63,978 nt of DNA from Gammaproteobacteria bacterium (GCA_030832825.1 JAURIJ010000012.1:1-63978), one strand, 5' to 3'. Shown: positions 46,095 to 57,446, counted from the first letter of the stretch. The notes: generated by a model from the sequence alone, not told the origin. Translations and numbers: made by a program.

Positions 46095-47337
46095 GCCGGT
46101 AGCCCTGTTCATAGGCTTGCGCTACATCCGTACGCGCAAGAAGAGCCAGATCATCTCCTTCGTCTCGGTCGTCTCCACACTGGGGATCACCATCGGCGTG
46201 CTGGCGCTGATCGTGGTGACGTCGGTGATCAATGGCTCCACCAGTACCATGCGGGACGAGACACTCAAGGCTGTGCCTCATGCCAGCATCAGTGCGGGCA
46301 GCGGGGACTGGCCGGGCCTGCGCGACGCGCTGGCGGCACAGCCCGGCATCCTGGGCGCCGCGCCTTATGTAGAGGGCGAGAGCTGGCTGCGTTTCGATGG
46401 CGCAGCGGAATTCGTGCAGCTGCGCGGGGTCGACCCGCGACTCGAGGGCCAGGTGCTGCAGGTGCAGAACCCGGATCTCGACGCCATGCTACAGGCGCTG
46501 GCCGCCACCGAAAATGGCATCATCCTGGGCATCCGGCTGGCCAATCGGCTTGGCATCCGGCTCGACGAGGAGGTCACCCTGCTGTCGCTGCCCAGCCTGC
46601 TCAATCGCAAGCTCGACGAGTCCATGCACTTTCGCGTCGTCGGCGCCGCCGACTTCGGCTTCTACGGCAATGACAACACGGTGATGGTGGACTTGAAGGC
46701 GGCGCAGACCCTGTTCGGCCTGGACGCGGGCGGGCAGGACGTGCGGTTGCGGCTGCGCGTTGACGATGTCTTGAATGCCGGGCCCATCGCGGCGAACGCC
46801 CTGCAGACACTGCCCGATCCGACCCTGGCCGCCGGGCGCGCCAGCACCAGCTGGAGCGAGACCCAGGCCAGCCTGTTCGATGCGCTGCGCCTGGAAAAGA
46901 CCATGACAGGCTTCATGCTGCTGATGATCGTGGTGATCGGCGCCGTCAACATCGTCTCCACGCTGGTGATGGTGGTGGCCGACAAGAGTGCCGACATCGC
47001 GATCCTGCGCACCATGGGTGCCAGTCGTGCCACCATCATGAGCATCTTCGTGACTCAGGGCACGACGGTGGGCGTGCTGGGCACGGCGCTGGGGGCACTG
47101 ACTGGCGTGCTGCTGGCGCAGAATCTGCCCCAGGTGCTGGGCTGGATCGAATCGGCCCTGAACGCCACGCTCTCGCCGGGCGATGTCTACATGATCAGCT
47201 ATCTGCGCGCCGAGCTGCAGGTCGAGGACGTGGTGCTGACCTGCATCAGTGCCCTCGTCGTGAGCTTTCTGGCAACCCTTTATCCGGCGTATCGGGCCAC
47301 CCGCATTCAGCCCGCCGAAGTCTTGAGGTATGAATGA
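46087..47337 (+). CDS. lolC: Lipoprotein-releasing system permease LolC
   Basis: Inner-membrane permease of LolCDE, which extracts outer-membrane lipoproteins and hands them to LolA. The 416-residue protein has an N-terminal helix (about 24-50), a large periplasmic domain and three C-terminal helices; [20 protein letters not shown] and the C-terminal [18 protein letters not shown] are typical. It begins inside the end of the recombinase-like gene, and its stop overlaps the lolD start (ATGA). Confidence 0.94.
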   Translation: MFKPVALFIGLRYIRTRKKSQIISFVSVVSTLGITIGVLALIVVTSVINGSTSTMRDETLKAVPHASISAGSGDWPGLRDALAAQPGILGAAPYVEGESWLRFDGAAEFVQLRGVDPRLEGQVLQVQNPDLDAMLQALAATENGIILGIRLANRLGIRLDEEVTLLSLPSLLNRKLDESMHFRVVGAADFGFYGNDNTVMVDLKAAQTLFGLDAGGQDVRLRLRVDDVLNAGPIAANALQTLPDPTLAAGRASTSWSETQASLFDALRLEKTMTGFMLLMIVVIGAVNIVSTLVMVVADKSADIAILRTMGASRATIMSIFVTQGTTVGVLGTALGALTGVLLAQNLPQVLGWIESALNATLSPGDVYMISYLRAELQVEDVVLTCISALVVSFLATLYPAYRATRIQPAEVLRYE

Positions 47338-48161
47338 GCATGCGTGAAATCCGCCAGTCGCCCACCGCCCAGATGGTGTCGCCCGACATGCAGGAACCCG
47401 AGCTGATGCTGGAATGCCGGCAGTTGTGCAAGGTCTACACCCAGGGCCCGGAGCGCGTCGAGGTGCTGCGCAATCTCGATCTGCGCGTCTATGCCGGCGA
47501 ACGCGTGGCCATCGTCGGTGCCTCGGGTTCGGGCAAGACCACGTTGCTGAACCTGCTGGGGGGGCTCGACCTGCCCAGCTCCGGCGAGGTGATGATCGCC
47601 GGCCTCAATCTGGCCAGCCTCAACGAGGCGCAGCGTGACCGGATGCGCAATCGCAATCTCGGTTTCGTCTATCAGTTTCATCATCTGCTGGGCGAGTTCA
47701 CGGCATTGGAGAACGTGAGCATGCCGCTGCTGATTGCCGGCAACGATGTGCGGCGGTCGGCAGCGCGGGCGGCCGCCATCCTGGAGCGGGTCGGCCTCGG
47801 TCATCGCCTGCAGCACAAGCCCTCCGAGCTTTCCGGCGGCGAACGTCAGCGCGTGGCGATTGCGCGGGCCCTGGTCACGGAGCCGCGCTGCGTGCTGCTG
47901 GACGAGCCTACCGGCAATCTGGACAGGCACACCGCGCACGAGATCCATGCCTTGATGGCAGAGTTGAACACGCAGCTGGCCACGAGTTTCGTGGTGGTGA
48001 CGCACGACGAGGAGTTCGCCCGCTCGCTCGACAGGGTGCTGCTGCTGCGCAACGGTCAGCTGGAAGAGCTGGACGCGGCCACTCGGTCGGCCATTGCGGC
48101 GCGCGGTCTGACGGCGAGCCTGGTCGAAGCGCCCGCGCAGGACGATGCCCATGGCGAATGA
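47334..48161 (+). CDS. lolD: Lipoprotein-releasing system ATPase LolD
   Basis: ABC ATPase of LolCDE. Walker A is GASGSGKTT, the ABC signature [15 protein letters not shown], and Walker [12 protein letters not shown]. It has 275 residues from ATG 47334; homologues start nearer the in-frame ATG at 47388, so the first 18 residues may be extra or the later ATG may be used. It overlaps lolE by 17 bp. Confidence 0.95.
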   Translation: MSMREIRQSPTAQMVSPDMQEPELMLECRQLCKVYTQGPERVEVLRNLDLRVYAGERVAIVGASGSGKTTLLNLLGGLDLPSSGEVMIAGLNLASLNEAQRDRMRNRNLGFVYQFHHLLGEFTALENVSMPLLIAGNDVRRSAARAAAILERVGLGHRLQHKPSELSGGERQRVAIARALVTEPRCVLLDEPTGNLDRHTAHEIHALMAELNTQLATSFVVVTHDEEFARSLDRVLLLRNGQLEELDAATRSAIAARGLTASLVEAPAQDDAHGE

Positions 48162-49443
48162 GCCACGCCAGCCGCCCGCTCTGGCGCCTTACGCCGAGCA
48201 CTCCTTCGCTGCCTTCATCGCGCTGCGCTATGTCAGCGTGGGGCGGCGCAGCCAGCTGGTCTCGTTCATGTCCGCGCTCACCGTCAGCGGGCTGGCGCTG
48301 GGCATCGCCATCCTGATCACCGTGCTCTCCGTGATGAACGGCTTCGATCGCGAAGTGCGGGAGAACATCCTGGGCATCCTGCCCCATGCCGTGGTGAAGG
48401 CGCTGGAACCCCAGGGGCCGGAGCGCTGGCAGGCCATCGAAGAGGTGCTGCGCGCGCATCCCGCCGTGCTGGACATGGCGCCGCAGATCGAGGTCACCGG
48501 CGTCGTCTCGGCCAACGGCTTCGCCAAGGGTGTGCTGGTGCAGGGCGTTGACCCGCAGGCTGAGCAGCGTATCTCCCGACTCGACCGGTTCATGCGCGAG
48601 GGCAGTCTGGCCGGGCTGGAGGAGGGACGCTTCCGCATCATCCTGGGCGCCACGCTGGCCGCCAATCTGGGCGTGGGCATTGGGGACAAGGTCAGTCTGT
48701 ATTCGCTGGAAGTGTCGGTGAATCCGCTGCTGCCACTGCCGACGCAGCGCCAGTTCACCGTGGCCGGCATCTACCGCGTGGGCACTCTGGAGCTGGACAG
48801 CGCCATGGCGATGATCACGCTGCAGGACGCGCGTGCGCTGTACCGGTTGCGCGACACCCATACCGGCCTGCGCTTCCAGATCGCGGACCTGCTGCAGGTG
48901 CGGGCGGTGGCAGCCGAGCTGGGGCCGCAGTTGCCGCAGGGCGTGCAGGTGGACACCTGGACGCGGGTGTTCGGCAACATCTACGAGAACATCCAGTTCT
49001 CGCGCACCGTGGTCGGCCTGCTGCTGTGGCTGCTGGTGGCGGTGGCGGCGTTCAATCTCGTGGTGAGTCTGGTGATGATCGTGCGTGACAAGCGCGGCGA
49101 CATCGCCATCCTGCGCACCATCGGCGCCAGTCCCGAGACGATCCGGCGCATCTTCATGACGCAGGGCTGTCTGGTGGGGCTGATCGGCACCGTCATCGGC
49201 ATCGCCTTCGGCGTGTTCTTCTCCCTGACCGTGGGGGACTTCGCTGCCTGGCTGGAGAATGCCTTTGGCATCACCCTGCTCAGTGCCGAGGTGTATCCGG
49301 TGGATTTCCTGCCCTCCGAGCTGCGCCTGAGCGACATCGTCGGCGTGAGCCTGGGCGTGTTCCTGCTGTCCCTGCTCGCCACCCTTTACCCTGCCTGGCG
49401 CGCCTCCCGCGTGCAGCCTGCCGAAGCCCTGCGCCTGGACTGA
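48145..49443 (+). CDS. lolE: Lipoprotein-releasing system permease LolE
   Basis: Second permease of LolCDE; in E. coli LolE contacts the lipoprotein. It has 432 residues: helix near 40-65, periplasmic domain, and three C-terminal helices. [20 protein letters not shown] and [18 protein letters not shown] mirror LolC. Start candidates are ATG 48145 and ATG 48151. A 72-bp gap with a TATACT at 49471-49476 precedes comEC. Confidence 0.94.
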   Translation: MPMANEPRQPPALAPYAEHSFAAFIALRYVSVGRRSQLVSFMSALTVSGLALGIAILITVLSVMNGFDREVRENILGILPHAVVKALEPQGPERWQAIEEVLRAHPAVLDMAPQIEVTGVVSANGFAKGVLVQGVDPQAEQRISRLDRFMREGSLAGLEEGRFRIILGATLAANLGVGIGDKVSLYSLEVSVNPLLPLPTQRQFTVAGIYRVGTLELDSAMAMITLQDARALYRLRDTHTGLRFQIADLLQVRAVAAELGPQLPQGVQVDTWTRVFGNIYENIQFSRTVVGLLLWLLVAVAAFNLVVSLVMIVRDKRGDIAILRTIGASPETIRRIFMTQGCLVGLIGTVIGIAFGVFFSLTVGDFAAWLENAFGITLLSAEVYPVDFLPSELRLSDIVGVSLGVFLLSLLATLYPAWRASRVQPAEALRLD

Positions 49444-49515
49444 CGCCACGCGCCACCGGCGCGGCCTGCCTATACTTGGCGGGCGACACTGACGTCGCCC
49501 AGCGCCGGATTCCCC

Positions 49516-51981
49516 ATGCGTTCACGGATGATCGCTGCCAGCCTCGGCATTGCCCTGGTGGCCCTGCTGCCTGTCCTGCCTGCCATTGCGCTTTGGCAGA
49601 GTGTTCCCGTGCTGCTGCTTCTGCTGCTGGGCTGCTGGCGGGGGCAGGGTGTGCCTGCACTCTGCTGTGCCTTGCTGGGTGGCCTGCTGTGGGGGCTCAT
49701 CAGCGGTCAACAGCGGCTGCAGGCCTTGCTGCCCGAAGCGCTGGAGGGGCGTGACTTCTGGGTGACCGGCGTGGTCACCGGGCTGCCCCAGCGCTCGGAG
49801 CGGGCGCAGCAGATCCAGTTCCGCGTGGAGCACAGCTGCTTCGACCTGCTGCCGGCAGACTGTACGGCGCATGTGACGCTGTTCCGCGACCGGCTCATAC
49901 AGCTCAACTATTACGGGCCGCTGACCCTCGAGCCGGGTCAGCGCTGGTTCTGGCGCGTGCGACTGAGTCGGCCGCGCGGTTTCGCCAATCCGGGAGGCTT
50001 CGATTACGAGGCCTGGCTGGTGCAGCAGGGCGTCGCCGCGCGCGGCTATGTGCGGGACACGGCGTTCAATCTCCGGCTGGAGGATGGCGGAGCCTGGCTG
50101 TCGCGGCTGCGCCATGGTCTGCGTGCACAGTTGCTGCAGGCGCTGGAGGGGCGCGCGCAGGCAGGCATCATCCTGGCGCTGGTGCTGGGGGATCGTGACC
50201 TGGTGAGCAGTGACGACTGGGCGCTCTTCACGCAGACAGGCACCAATCACCTGATTGTCATCTCCGGCATGCATGTCACGTTCATCGCCTGGGTGTGCGC
50301 ACTGCTGACAGGATGGGGCGTGCGACTCTGGCCTGCCGCCTTGCTTTGGGTGCCCGCCCAGCAGTGGGGCAATCTGGCGGCCATTCTCGGCGCCGTGGCC
50401 TACAGTCTGCTGGCGGGATTCTCCGTCCCGACGCAGCGATCCTGCGTGATGGTCCTGGTGTTCGCCGGGGCACAGCTGGCGGCCCGGCGGCTGCCACACT
50501 CCTTCAGTTATGTCCTGGCCCTGCTGCTGGTCTTGCTGCTGAATCCACTGAGCGTCACGAGCGCAGGTTTCTGGCTGTCCTTCGGCGCCGTCGGCACCTT
50601 GCTGCTGGCGTTTGGCGGCTGGCATCGGCTGCACCGGCGTGCGGACTCGCTGCCCCCAGCGCAGCGCCGGCGGTGGCGCGTCGACTGGCGCGATGTCTGG
50701 CAGCGCTGGGGGCAGCCGCAAGGGGTCATCTTCATCGGAATGCTGCTTCCTCTGGGTCTGTGGCTGCAGCAGTTCTCCCTGCTGGCCCCGCTGGCCAATC
50801 TGCTGGCCATTCCGCTGGTCAGTCTGCTGGTGGTGCCTTTGTGTCTGCTTGGCGCAGCGCTCTTGTCGCTCTGGCCGGCGGGTGCCGCCGGGCTGCTGCA
50901 TCTGGCCGATGCGCTGCTGGTGCTGTTCGCCCTGGGACTGCAGGCCGTGATCGCGCTGCCAGTGCCAACCTTGTGGGACATCGCGGGTGTCACCCTTCTG
51001 GAGGGTGCACTGGCGCTGGTGGGCAGTGTGCTGTTGCTGATGCCGCGGGGCTGGCCCCGGCGCTGGCTCGGTGGCGTCCTGCTGTTGCCCATGCTCGTGC
51101 CAGGCGGGTCGCCCGTGCCGCCAGGGCAGGCGCAGATCAGCGTGCTGGATGTGGGGCAGGGGCTCGCCGTGGTGGTGCGCACGGCGCAGCACACGCTGCT
51201 CTATGATGCCGGCCCGCGCTTCAGCGAACGCTTTGACGCCGGTGCAGGCATCGTGCTGCCGTTTCTGCGTCATGGCGGCGTGCGCCGTCTGGACCTGGTG
51301 CTGGTCAGCCATGGGGACAATGACCATGCGGGTGGTCTCGCGTCCCTTTTGCAGGGGATCGAGATCGCGCATGTCCTGACAGGGGAGTTGCCGGACGAGG
51401 CCGAACGCACGGCGCTGGCGGCGGCACAGATGCCGGCCGCTCGCTGCGAACGCGGCCAGGCCTGGCAGTGGGATGACGTGCGTTTCGCCGTCCTCTGGCC
51501 GCCGTCGGGGGCGCATGCAGCGGGCAATGACAGTTCCTGCGTGCTGCGGATCGAGGCGGGCGGGCGCACGCTGCTGCTGACCGGGGACATCGAACGCGGG
51601 GCCGAGGCTGCGTTGCTGCGCGCCGACGCCGATGCCCTGCGCAGTGACTGGCTGCTGGTGCCGCACCATGGCAGCCAGACCTCGTCCAGCGCGGGTTTTC
51701 TGGCGGCCGTCGATCCTTGCTGCGCCCTGTATTCGGCAGGTTACCGCAACCAGTTCCGGCATCCGGCGCCGGCCGTGGCGGCGCGCTATCACGAGCGCGG
51801 CATCCGGGTCTGGAACACGGCCTTGCGGGGGGAGCTGCAGCTGTGTCTGGGGGCCGGGGAGGGCTGCGCCGGCGAGCCGAGTGCCTGGCGCGAAAGTCGG
51901 CGACGCTGGTGGCAGGCGCCTGTTTCGCCAGCCTCGCGGGCGCTGCACGGCGAACTGCCCGTTGCCCCGCAGGCCATGTGA
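49516..51981 (+). CDS. comEC: ComEC/Rec2 DNA internalisation protein
   Basis: Polytopic membrane channel for single-stranded DNA uptake in natural transformation. The 821-residue protein has an N-terminal OB-like domain after two to three helices, the Competence domain with many helices (NHLIVISGMHVTFIAW), and a C-terminal metallo-beta-lactamase-like domain with SHGDNDHAGG, VLTGDIERG and VPHHGSQTS. All metal motifs are intact. Its place after lolCDE follows Pseudomonas. Confidence 0.94.
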   Translation: MRSRMIAASLGIALVALLPVLPAIALWQSVPVLLLLLLGCWRGQGVPALCCALLGGLLWGLISGQQRLQALLPEALEGRDFWVTGVVTGLPQRSERAQQIQFRVEHSCFDLLPADCTAHVTLFRDRLIQLNYYGPLTLEPGQRWFWRVRLSRPRGFANPGGFDYEAWLVQQGVAARGYVRDTAFNLRLEDGGAWLSRLRHGLRAQLLQALEGRAQAGIILALVLGDRDLVSSDDWALFTQTGTNHLIVISGMHVTFIAWVCALLTGWGVRLWPAALLWVPAQQWGNLAAILGAVAYSLLAGFSVPTQRSCVMVLVFAGAQLAARRLPHSFSYVLALLLVLLLNPLSVTSAGFWLSFGAVGTLLLAFGGWHRLHRRADSLPPAQRRRWRVDWRDVWQRWGQPQGVIFIGMLLPLGLWLQQFSLLAPLANLLAIPLVSLLVVPLCLLGAALLSLWPAGAAGLLHLADALLVLFALGLQAVIALPVPTLWDIAGVTLLEGALALVGSVLLLMPRGWPRRWLGGVLLLPMLVPGGSPVPPGQAQISVLDVGQGLAVVVRTAQHTLLYDAGPRFSERFDAGAGIVLPFLRHGGVRRLDLVLVSHGDNDHAGGLASLLQGIEIAHVLTGELPDEAERTALAAAQMPAARCERGQAWQWDDVRFAVLWPPSGAHAAGNDSSCVLRIEAGGRTLLLTGDIERGAEAALLRADADALRSDWLLVPHHGSQTSSSAGFLAAVDPCCALYSAGYRNQFRHPAPAVAARYHERGIRVWNTALRGELQLCLGAGEGCAGEPSAWRESRRRWWQAPVSPASRALHGELPVAPQAM

Positions 51982-52069
51982 TTCAAGGGCTGCAGCGCGG
52001 CGCAAGCCACACTCACGGGCCCTCGGATGACTGTGGTAGAGTACGCGCCATCACGCCCGGAGGTTCCCA

Positions 52070-52705
52070 GTGGTAGAAATCGTCAAAGCCGGTGGCTGGC
52101 TGATGCTGCCGATCATCCTGTGTTCCATTGTCGCCATCGCCATCGTCATCGAGCGCTTCTGGACCCTGAGCGCCGCCCGCATCGCGCCTCGCTACACCCT
52201 CGGCCAGGTCTGGACCTGGATCAAGAACAACGAGCTGGACAGCGCCCATCTGCGCGAGCTTCGTCTGGCCTCACCGCTGGGGCAGATCCTCGTGGCAGGG
52301 CTGGTCAACTCCAAGTACGGCCGCGCTGCCATGACCGTCAGCATCGAGCAGGCCGCCAGTCAGGTGATTCACGACCTGGAGCGCTATCTGAGCACCCTGG
52401 GCACCATCGCGGCGATCACGCCGCTGCTCGGGCTTTTGGGCACGGTCATCGGCATGATCGACGTGTTCACCCAGATCATGGTGCAGGGCACCGGCAACGC
52501 CAACGCCCTGGCCGGCGGCATCTCCCAGGCCCTGATCACCACCGCGGCGGGCCTGTCCGTCGCCATCCCCACCTTCATGTTCCACCGCATGTTCATGCGC
52601 CGGGTCGACACGCTGGTGATGAACCTGGAGCAGGAGTCCATCAAGCTGGTGGACGCGCTGCACAGTGATCGCCGCGTGGACATCAAGGAGATCGGCAACC
52701 CGTGA
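52070..52705 (+). CDS. exbB: ExbB/TolQ-type proton channel protein
   Basis: A 211-residue MotA/TolQ/ExbB family protein that with ExbD converts the proton gradient into work at the envelope. It has three transmembrane helices; AGGWLMLPIILCSIVAIAIV is the first and AAITPLLGLLGTVIGMID the conserved second. The start is GTG 52070 with GGAGG 6 nt upstream. Its exact partner (TonB or another) is not visible here. It overlaps exbD as GTGA. Confidence 0.9.
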   Translation: MVEIVKAGGWLMLPIILCSIVAIAIVIERFWTLSAARIAPRYTLGQVWTWIKNNELDSAHLRELRLASPLGQILVAGLVNSKYGRAAMTVSIEQAASQVIHDLERYLSTLGTIAAITPLLGLLGTVIGMIDVFTQIMVQGTGNANALAGGISQALITTAAGLSVAIPTFMFHRMFMRRVDTLVMNLEQESIKLVDALHSDRRVDIKEIGNP

Positions 52706-53124
52706 AATTCCAGCGCCGCATTCAGGAAGAACTCTCGATCAACCTGACGCCGCTGATCGATGTGGTCTTCCTTCTGCTGATCTTCTTCATGGTGTCCACC
52801 ACCTTCACGCGGGAGACACGTCTGGCCGTCAATCTGCCCGAGGCGGACGGCGAGCCGGCGCCCGACGCGGAGCAGGTCATCGAGATCTCGGTGAGTCAGA
52901 GCGGCGCCTATGCCATCGATGGCCGCACCCTCGTCAACGCCGAACTGAGCACGCTGATGCAAGGGCTGGAAGAGGTGTCGCTCGGCAATCGCAATGCGGC
53001 GCTGATTCTGATTGCCGATGCCGACGCGACACACCAGTCGGTCGTCACGGCCATGGATGCGATCGGCCAGTCGGGCTTCAGCCGGCTCAGCATCGCCACC
53101 CGCAAACCCAGCGAAGAGAACTGA
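52702..53124 (+). CDS. exbD: ExbD/TolR-type protein
   Basis: A 140-residue partner of the preceding channel protein. The single transmembrane helix contains the essential aspartate in NLTPLIDVVFLLLIFFM. A periplasmic domain follows. GTG 52702 overlaps the exbB stop by 4 bp. The exbBD pair before msbA or lpxK is a conserved gammaproteobacterial arrangement. Confidence 0.92.
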   Translation: MKFQRRIQEELSINLTPLIDVVFLLLIFFMVSTTFTRETRLAVNLPEADGEPAPDAEQVIEISVSQSGAYAIDGRTLVNAELSTLMQGLEEVSLGNRNAALILIADADATHQSVVTAMDAIGQSGFSRLSIATRKPSEEN

Positions 53125-53133
53125 CGCCACGCC

Positions 53134-54954
53134 ATGACTGCTTCCGTGAACGACACTCCTGCCAAGGGCTGGCACGTCTACAAGCGCCTGCTGGCCTATG
53201 TGAAGCCGCATAGCGGCCTGTTCGCGATCAGCGTCATCGGTTACATCATCTTCTCCATCACCGGCGTGGCCACGGCCGAATGGCTGGGCTGGACGGTCGA
53301 CCAGGTGACGGCGCAGAACTCCGACGCCCGCATCCTCAGCCCCATCCTCTGCGTGGTGATCGTGCTGGTGCGCGGTATCGGCGGCTTCATGGGCGGATAT
53401 ACCCTGGAATACATCTCCAACAGCATCATCCACACCTTGCGCTGCGAGATCATGGACAGACTGCTGGTGCTGCCCATGCGCTACTACGACAACAGCACGG
53501 CCGGGCGCCTGGTGTCCAAGGTCACCTACGATGTGCAGCAGATCAGCGGTGCGGCCACCAATGCCGTCACCGTGATCTTCCGCGAGGGCCTGACCGTGGT
53601 GGGTCTGCTTATCTCCCTGTTCTGGAGCAACTGGCGCCTCAGCCTGGTGTTCCTGCTGGTGGCGCCCTGCGTGGCCATCGTGGTGGGCACGGCTTCGAGC
53701 AAGTTCCGCAAGTACAGCCGCCAAATGCAGAACTCCATGGGCGATGTCACCCAGATCACCAATGAGTCCATCAAGGGTCAGAAGGTGGTGCGCAGCTTCA
53801 ACGGCCGCCGCTTCGTCTTGAGCCGCTTCGAGAAGGCCAGCGAACGCAATCGCCGACAAAACATGAAGATGGTGGGCACGCAGTCCATCGCCATCCCTGT
53901 GATTCAGTTGCTCGTCAGCATCGCGATGGCGGTGCTGATCTGGTTCGCCATGGCGCCGGAGTATCTCGCCGAGGCCTCGGCAGGCGACTTCGTGGCCTTC
54001 CTCACCGTGGCCGGTCTGCTCGCCAAGCCCATCCGACAGCTCTCCCAGGTCAACTCCGTGGTGCAGCGTGGCATCTCCGCCGCCGAGAGCATCTTCTCGC
54101 TGCTGGATGAAAGCGGCGAGAAGGATACCGGCAAGTACGAGGTGGCCCGCGTGCGCGGCGAAGTCGAATTTCAGGATGTCAGCTTCCAGTACAAGGCCAG
54201 CGAGCGGCCGCCGGAGCAGGAAGGCGGCGAGAACAGCGAGGGCATCGAGGTGGAAGAACCCGTGCTGGCAAATGTCTCACTGCGCGTGAAGCCGGGGCAG
54301 AGCGTGGCGCTGGTGGGCAAGTCGGGCAGTGGCAAGACCACGCTGGTGAACCTGTTGCCGCGTTTCTACGACGTGGAGTCTGGAAGCATCCTGATCGACG
54401 GCGTCCCCTCGCGTGACTACACGCTGGAAAACCTGCGCCAGCAGATCGCCGTGGTGAGTCAGGACGTGGTGCTGTTCGAGGGCACCATCGCGCAGAACAT
54501 CGCCTATGGTGACGAGGGCAGCATTAACGACGAGCAGATCATCGAGGTGGCCCGCAGTGCTCACGCCATGGAGTTCATCAGCAAGCTGGAACACGGTATT
54601 CACAGCATCGTCGGCGATGCCGGGCTGATGCTCTCGGGCGGTCAGCGCCAGCGCGTCGCCATTGCACGCGCCTTCCTCAAGGATGCCCCGATCCTGATTC
54701 TGGACGAGGCCACCTCGGCGCTGGATTCGGAATCCGAGCAGCACATCCAGCAAGCCCTGAGCACGCTGATGAAAGGGCGCACCACCTTCGTCATCGCTCA
54801 TCGGCTTTCCACCATCGAGAACGCCGATCTCATCGTGGTGATGGACAAGGGTCGCATCGTCGAGACCGGCACGCATCAGGAGCTGATCGCGGCCGGTGGC
54901 AAGTACGCCGCGCTGCACCGCATCCAGTTCTCCGATCTTCCCGCAGGCGAGTGA
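53134..54954 (+). CDS. msbA: Lipid A export ATP-binding/permease MsbA
   Basis: Flips lipid A-core across the inner membrane. It is a 606-residue half-transporter with six N-terminal helices and a nucleotide-binding domain with Walker A GKSGSGKTT, signature [15 protein letters not shown] and Walker B ILILDEATSALD. An acidic insert (about residues 352-372, rich in Glu, Gly and Pro) precedes Walker A. The stop overlaps the lpxK start (TGATG). Confidence 0.95.
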   Translation: MTASVNDTPAKGWHVYKRLLAYVKPHSGLFAISVIGYIIFSITGVATAEWLGWTVDQVTAQNSDARILSPILCVVIVLVRGIGGFMGGYTLEYISNSIIHTLRCEIMDRLLVLPMRYYDNSTAGRLVSKVTYDVQQISGAATNAVTVIFREGLTVVGLLISLFWSNWRLSLVFLLVAPCVAIVVGTASSKFRKYSRQMQNSMGDVTQITNESIKGQKVVRSFNGRRFVLSRFEKASERNRRQNMKMVGTQSIAIPVIQLLVSIAMAVLIWFAMAPEYLAEASAGDFVAFLTVAGLLAKPIRQLSQVNSVVQRGISAAESIFSLLDESGEKDTGKYEVARVRGEVEFQDVSFQYKASERPPEQEGGENSEGIEVEEPVLANVSLRVKPGQSVALVGKSGSGKTTLVNLLPRFYDVESGSILIDGVPSRDYTLENLRQQIAVVSQDVVLFEGTIAQNIAYGDEGSINDEQIIEVARSAHAMEFISKLEHGIHSIVGDAGLMLSGGQRQRVAIARAFLKDAPILILDEATSALDSESEQHIQQALSTLMKGRTTFVIAHRLSTIENADLIVVMDKGRIVETGTHQELIAAGGKYAALHRIQFSDLPAGE

Positions 54955-56018
54955 TGCGCCTCGTCGATGCCTGGTATGACCCCTCCGGACGCACTCGTCC
55001 GTGGTTGTGGCCGCTGTGGCCCGTGTCACTGCTGCTCGCCGCGCTGGGTGCCGTGCGGCGTCGTGTTCTGGAACGCCGGCGTGGCAACGGCGAGGGGCTG
55101 CCGCCGGTGGTGGTGATCGGCAATATCACGCTGGGCGGCACGGGCAAGACGCCCCTGTTGATCGCCCTGGCTCGGCTGCTGCGGGCACACGGCCTGCGGC
55201 CTGGCATCGTCAGTCGTGGCTATGGCGGCGACGGCCTGCCGGCTTTCGTCACCGCTGCGTCGCTGCCGCAGAAGGTGGGCGATGAGCCGGTGCTGATCCA
55301 GAGGCAGACGGGCTGTCCGATCCGCGTGGATGCCAGGCGTCTGCGCGCGGTGCAGATGCTGGCCGCAGACCAGCCCTGCGATGTGATCCTGAGTGACGAC
55401 GGCCTGCAGCATCACGCCATGCCGCGTGCGCTCGAACTGGTGGTGATCGACGGCCACCGGCTGCTGGGCAATGGGCATTGCCTGCCGGCAGGTCCGCTGC
55501 GTGAGCCGGCCTCGCGACTGCGCGAGGTGGACTGGCTGGTCATAAATGGCGGAGACGAGGATGTGCTGGCGCGACTGCGTGCGGTGGCCGGTCTGAACAC
55601 ACGGCTGCCCCCGGTCACGACCATGCGCCTGCAACCCGCCGCCTGGGTGAACGTGCGCAGCGGCCAGCGCGTGGCGCTGACCGAGCTGCCACTGACGCCG
55701 GACAGGCCACTGCACGCGGTGGCAGGAATCGGCAATCCGGGGCGCTTCTTCGCCACGCTGCACGCGCTTGGTCTGGCACCACAGTTCCACGCCTTCGCCG
55801 ATCATCATCGCTTCACGGTGGCCGATCTGCCCTTCGCGCAGGACGCCACGGTATTGATGACCAGCAAGGATGCCGTCAAGTGCGAAGCCTTCGCCGGGCC
55901 GCACTGCTGGTCTCTCGAGGTGGAGGCGTCTCTGGCGCCGGAATTCGCAAGCGCACTGCTCGCCGCAGTGCAGGGGCTGGTGCAGGCGCGAGCCGACACA
56001 GGCACGACACGCAATTGA
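54954..56018 (+). CDS. lpxK: Tetraacyldisaccharide 4'-kinase
   Basis: LpxK phosphorylates the lipid A precursor at the 4' position at the inner membrane. The P-loop is [12 protein letters not shown], with the catalytic region [12 protein letters not shown]. Its 354 residues are a little longer than E. coli LpxK. ATG 54954 overlaps the msbA stop; an upstream GTG (54951) is possible. Confidence 0.94.
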   Translation: MRLVDAWYDPSGRTRPWLWPLWPVSLLLAALGAVRRRVLERRRGNGEGLPPVVVIGNITLGGTGKTPLLIALARLLRAHGLRPGIVSRGYGGDGLPAFVTAASLPQKVGDEPVLIQRQTGCPIRVDARRLRAVQMLAADQPCDVILSDDGLQHHAMPRALELVVIDGHRLLGNGHCLPAGPLREPASRLREVDWLVINGGDEDVLARLRAVAGLNTRLPPVTTMRLQPAAWVNVRSGQRVALTELPLTPDRPLHAVAGIGNPGRFFATLHALGLAPQFHAFADHHRFTVADLPFAQDATVLMTSKDAVKCEAFAGPHCWSLEVEASLAPEFASALLAAVQGLVQARADTGTTRN

Positions 56019-56032
56019 ATGAGGAGTCTGCA

Positions 56033-56218
56033 ATGGATCAGAAACTGCTGGCCATCCTGGCCTGCCCGCTGTGCAAGGGGCCACTGAAATTCGATCGTCA
56101 GGCGGCAGAGTTGCTGTGCTACGCCGATGCACTGGCGTTCCCGGTGCGTGACGGCATCCCCGTGATGCTGGAGAACGAGGCGCGTGCCCTGACGCTGGAA
56201 GAGCGGGAGAACCGCTGA
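56033..56218 (+). CDS. ycaR: Trm112 family protein (YcaR)
   Basis: A 61-residue Trm112/YcaR-family protein: [15 protein letters not shown], then [13 protein letters not shown] and RDGIPVML. Like E. coli YcaR it has three cysteines, not four. Strong Shine-Dalgarno GAGGAG. Function unknown; it sits between lpxK and kdsB, as in E. coli. Confidence 0.92.
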   Translation: MDQKLLAILACPLCKGPLKFDRQAAELLCYADALAFPVRDGIPVMLENEARALTLEERENR

Positions 56219-56964
56219 TGAGCTTCATCGTCGTGATTCCCGCGCGCTTCGCGGCCACGCGACTGCCAGGCAAGCCGCTGCTGGACATCGCCGGCAAGCC
56301 TATGCTGCAGCATGTCTACGAGCGGGCTCTGGGCAGTGCGGCGCAGGCGGTGTGGATCGCCACCGATGACGAACGCATCCAGGAGGCCGCGCTGCGCTTC
56401 ACGACGAATGTCTGCATGACCAGTGCCAGCCATCAGTCGGGCACCGATCGCATTCAGGAAGTGGCGGCCCGGCTCGGATTGGCGCAGGACGCCATCGTGG
56501 TGAACGTGCAGGGCGATGAGCCGCTGATTCCACCGGGCGCCATCAACCAGGTGGCGCACAATCTGCAGCAGCATCCCTCGGCAGGCATCGCCTCGCTTTA
56601 CGAGGAGATCGAACACGACGCGGAGTTCCATAACCCCAATGCCGTGAAGGTGGTGACGGACTTGCAGGGTTATGCGCTGTATTTCAGTCGCTCGCCGATT
56701 CCCTGGCGCAATCCGGCGCTCAGCGCGCCTGCCATCCCTGCCAAGCGTCACATCGGCATCTATGCCTATCGCGTGGCCACGCTCAATCACTTCATCGGCT
56801 GGCCGCAGGCGCCGCTGGAGATCGCTGAGCGTCTGGAGCAGCTGCGCGCCATGAGTCACGGCGTGCGCATCCACATGGACAAGGCGGCCCAGCGCATCCC
56901 CGCCGGGGTCGACACGCCAGAGGATCTAGAGGCGGTGCGCGCTTACCTGCGAGCGCAGGCATGA
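56218..56964 (+). CDS. kdsB: 3-deoxy-manno-octulosonate cytidylyltransferase
   Basis: Activates Kdo as CMP-Kdo for LPS inner-core synthesis. The 248-residue protein starts [19 protein letters not shown], the nucleotide-binding site of the family, and has [11 protein letters not shown] and HIGIYAYR. Overlaps ycaR by one base (TGATG) and ptpA by 4 bp. Confidence 0.96.
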   Translation: MSFIVVIPARFAATRLPGKPLLDIAGKPMLQHVYERALGSAAQAVWIATDDERIQEAALRFTTNVCMTSASHQSGTDRIQEVAARLGLAQDAIVVNVQGDEPLIPPGAINQVAHNLQQHPSAGIASLYEEIEHDAEFHNPNAVKVVTDLQGYALYFSRSPIPWRNPALSAPAIPAKRHIGIYAYRVATLNHFIGWPQAPLEIAERLEQLRAMSHGVRIHMDKAAQRIPAGVDTPEDLEAVRAYLRAQA

Positions 56965-57443
56965 CAGCGCCGGTGCGTGTGCTGATGGTCTGCCTGGGCA
57001 ATATCTGCCGCTCGCCGACCGCCCACATCGTTTTCGCCCAGCGCTTGGCTGAGGCAGGCCTGCAGGCGCGGGTGCTGGTGGATTCCGCGGGCACCGGCGA
57101 CTGGCACATCGGCCACCCGCCGGATGCGCGCTCGCGCGCGGCAGCGGCGCAGCGTGGCTATGACATGACTGACCTGCGCGCGCGGCAGGTGCAGGCGCGG
57201 GACTTCCACGACTTCGATCTGCTGCTGGCGATGGACGAGAACAATCTGCGCGATCTGCAGCGCCTGGCCCCGCCGGAACACCGCCACAAGCTGCGCCTGT
57301 TCATGGACTTCGCCGAGCTGGACGAGCGCAGTGTGCCCGACCCTTACTATGGCGAGGCGGAGGATTTCCAGCGCGTGCTCGATCTGGTCGAGACGGCCGC
57401 CGACGGGCTGCTGCGGCATCTGCGCCAGCAGTTGCGGGAGTAG
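56961..57443 (+). CDS. Low-molecular-weight protein tyrosine phosphatase
   Basis: A 160-residue LMW-PTP with the catalytic loop CLGNICRSP near residue 11 and the general-acid segment DPYYG near residue 131. In this position Pseudomonas carries ptpA. It could dephosphorylate a BY-kinase; the kinase-like gene at 36335 is broken. ATGA overlap with kdsB. Confidence 0.92.
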   Translation: MTAPVRVLMVCLGNICRSPTAHIVFAQRLAEAGLQARVLVDSAGTGDWHIGHPPDARSRAAAAQRGYDMTDLRARQVQARDFHDFDLLLAMDENNLRDLQRLAPPEHRHKLRLFMDFAELDERSVPDPYYGEAEDFQRVLDLVETAADGLLRHLRQQLRE

Positions 57444-57446
57444 GGG

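Noticed and set aside
49522..52005. 827-codon open frame antisense to comEC
   Set aside because: Gln/Arg/His-rich, no motifs, mirrors the comEC gene exactly.
52384..53859. 491-codon open frame antisense to exbB, exbD and msbA
   Set aside because: Spans several real genes with conserved motifs; composition typical of a shadow.
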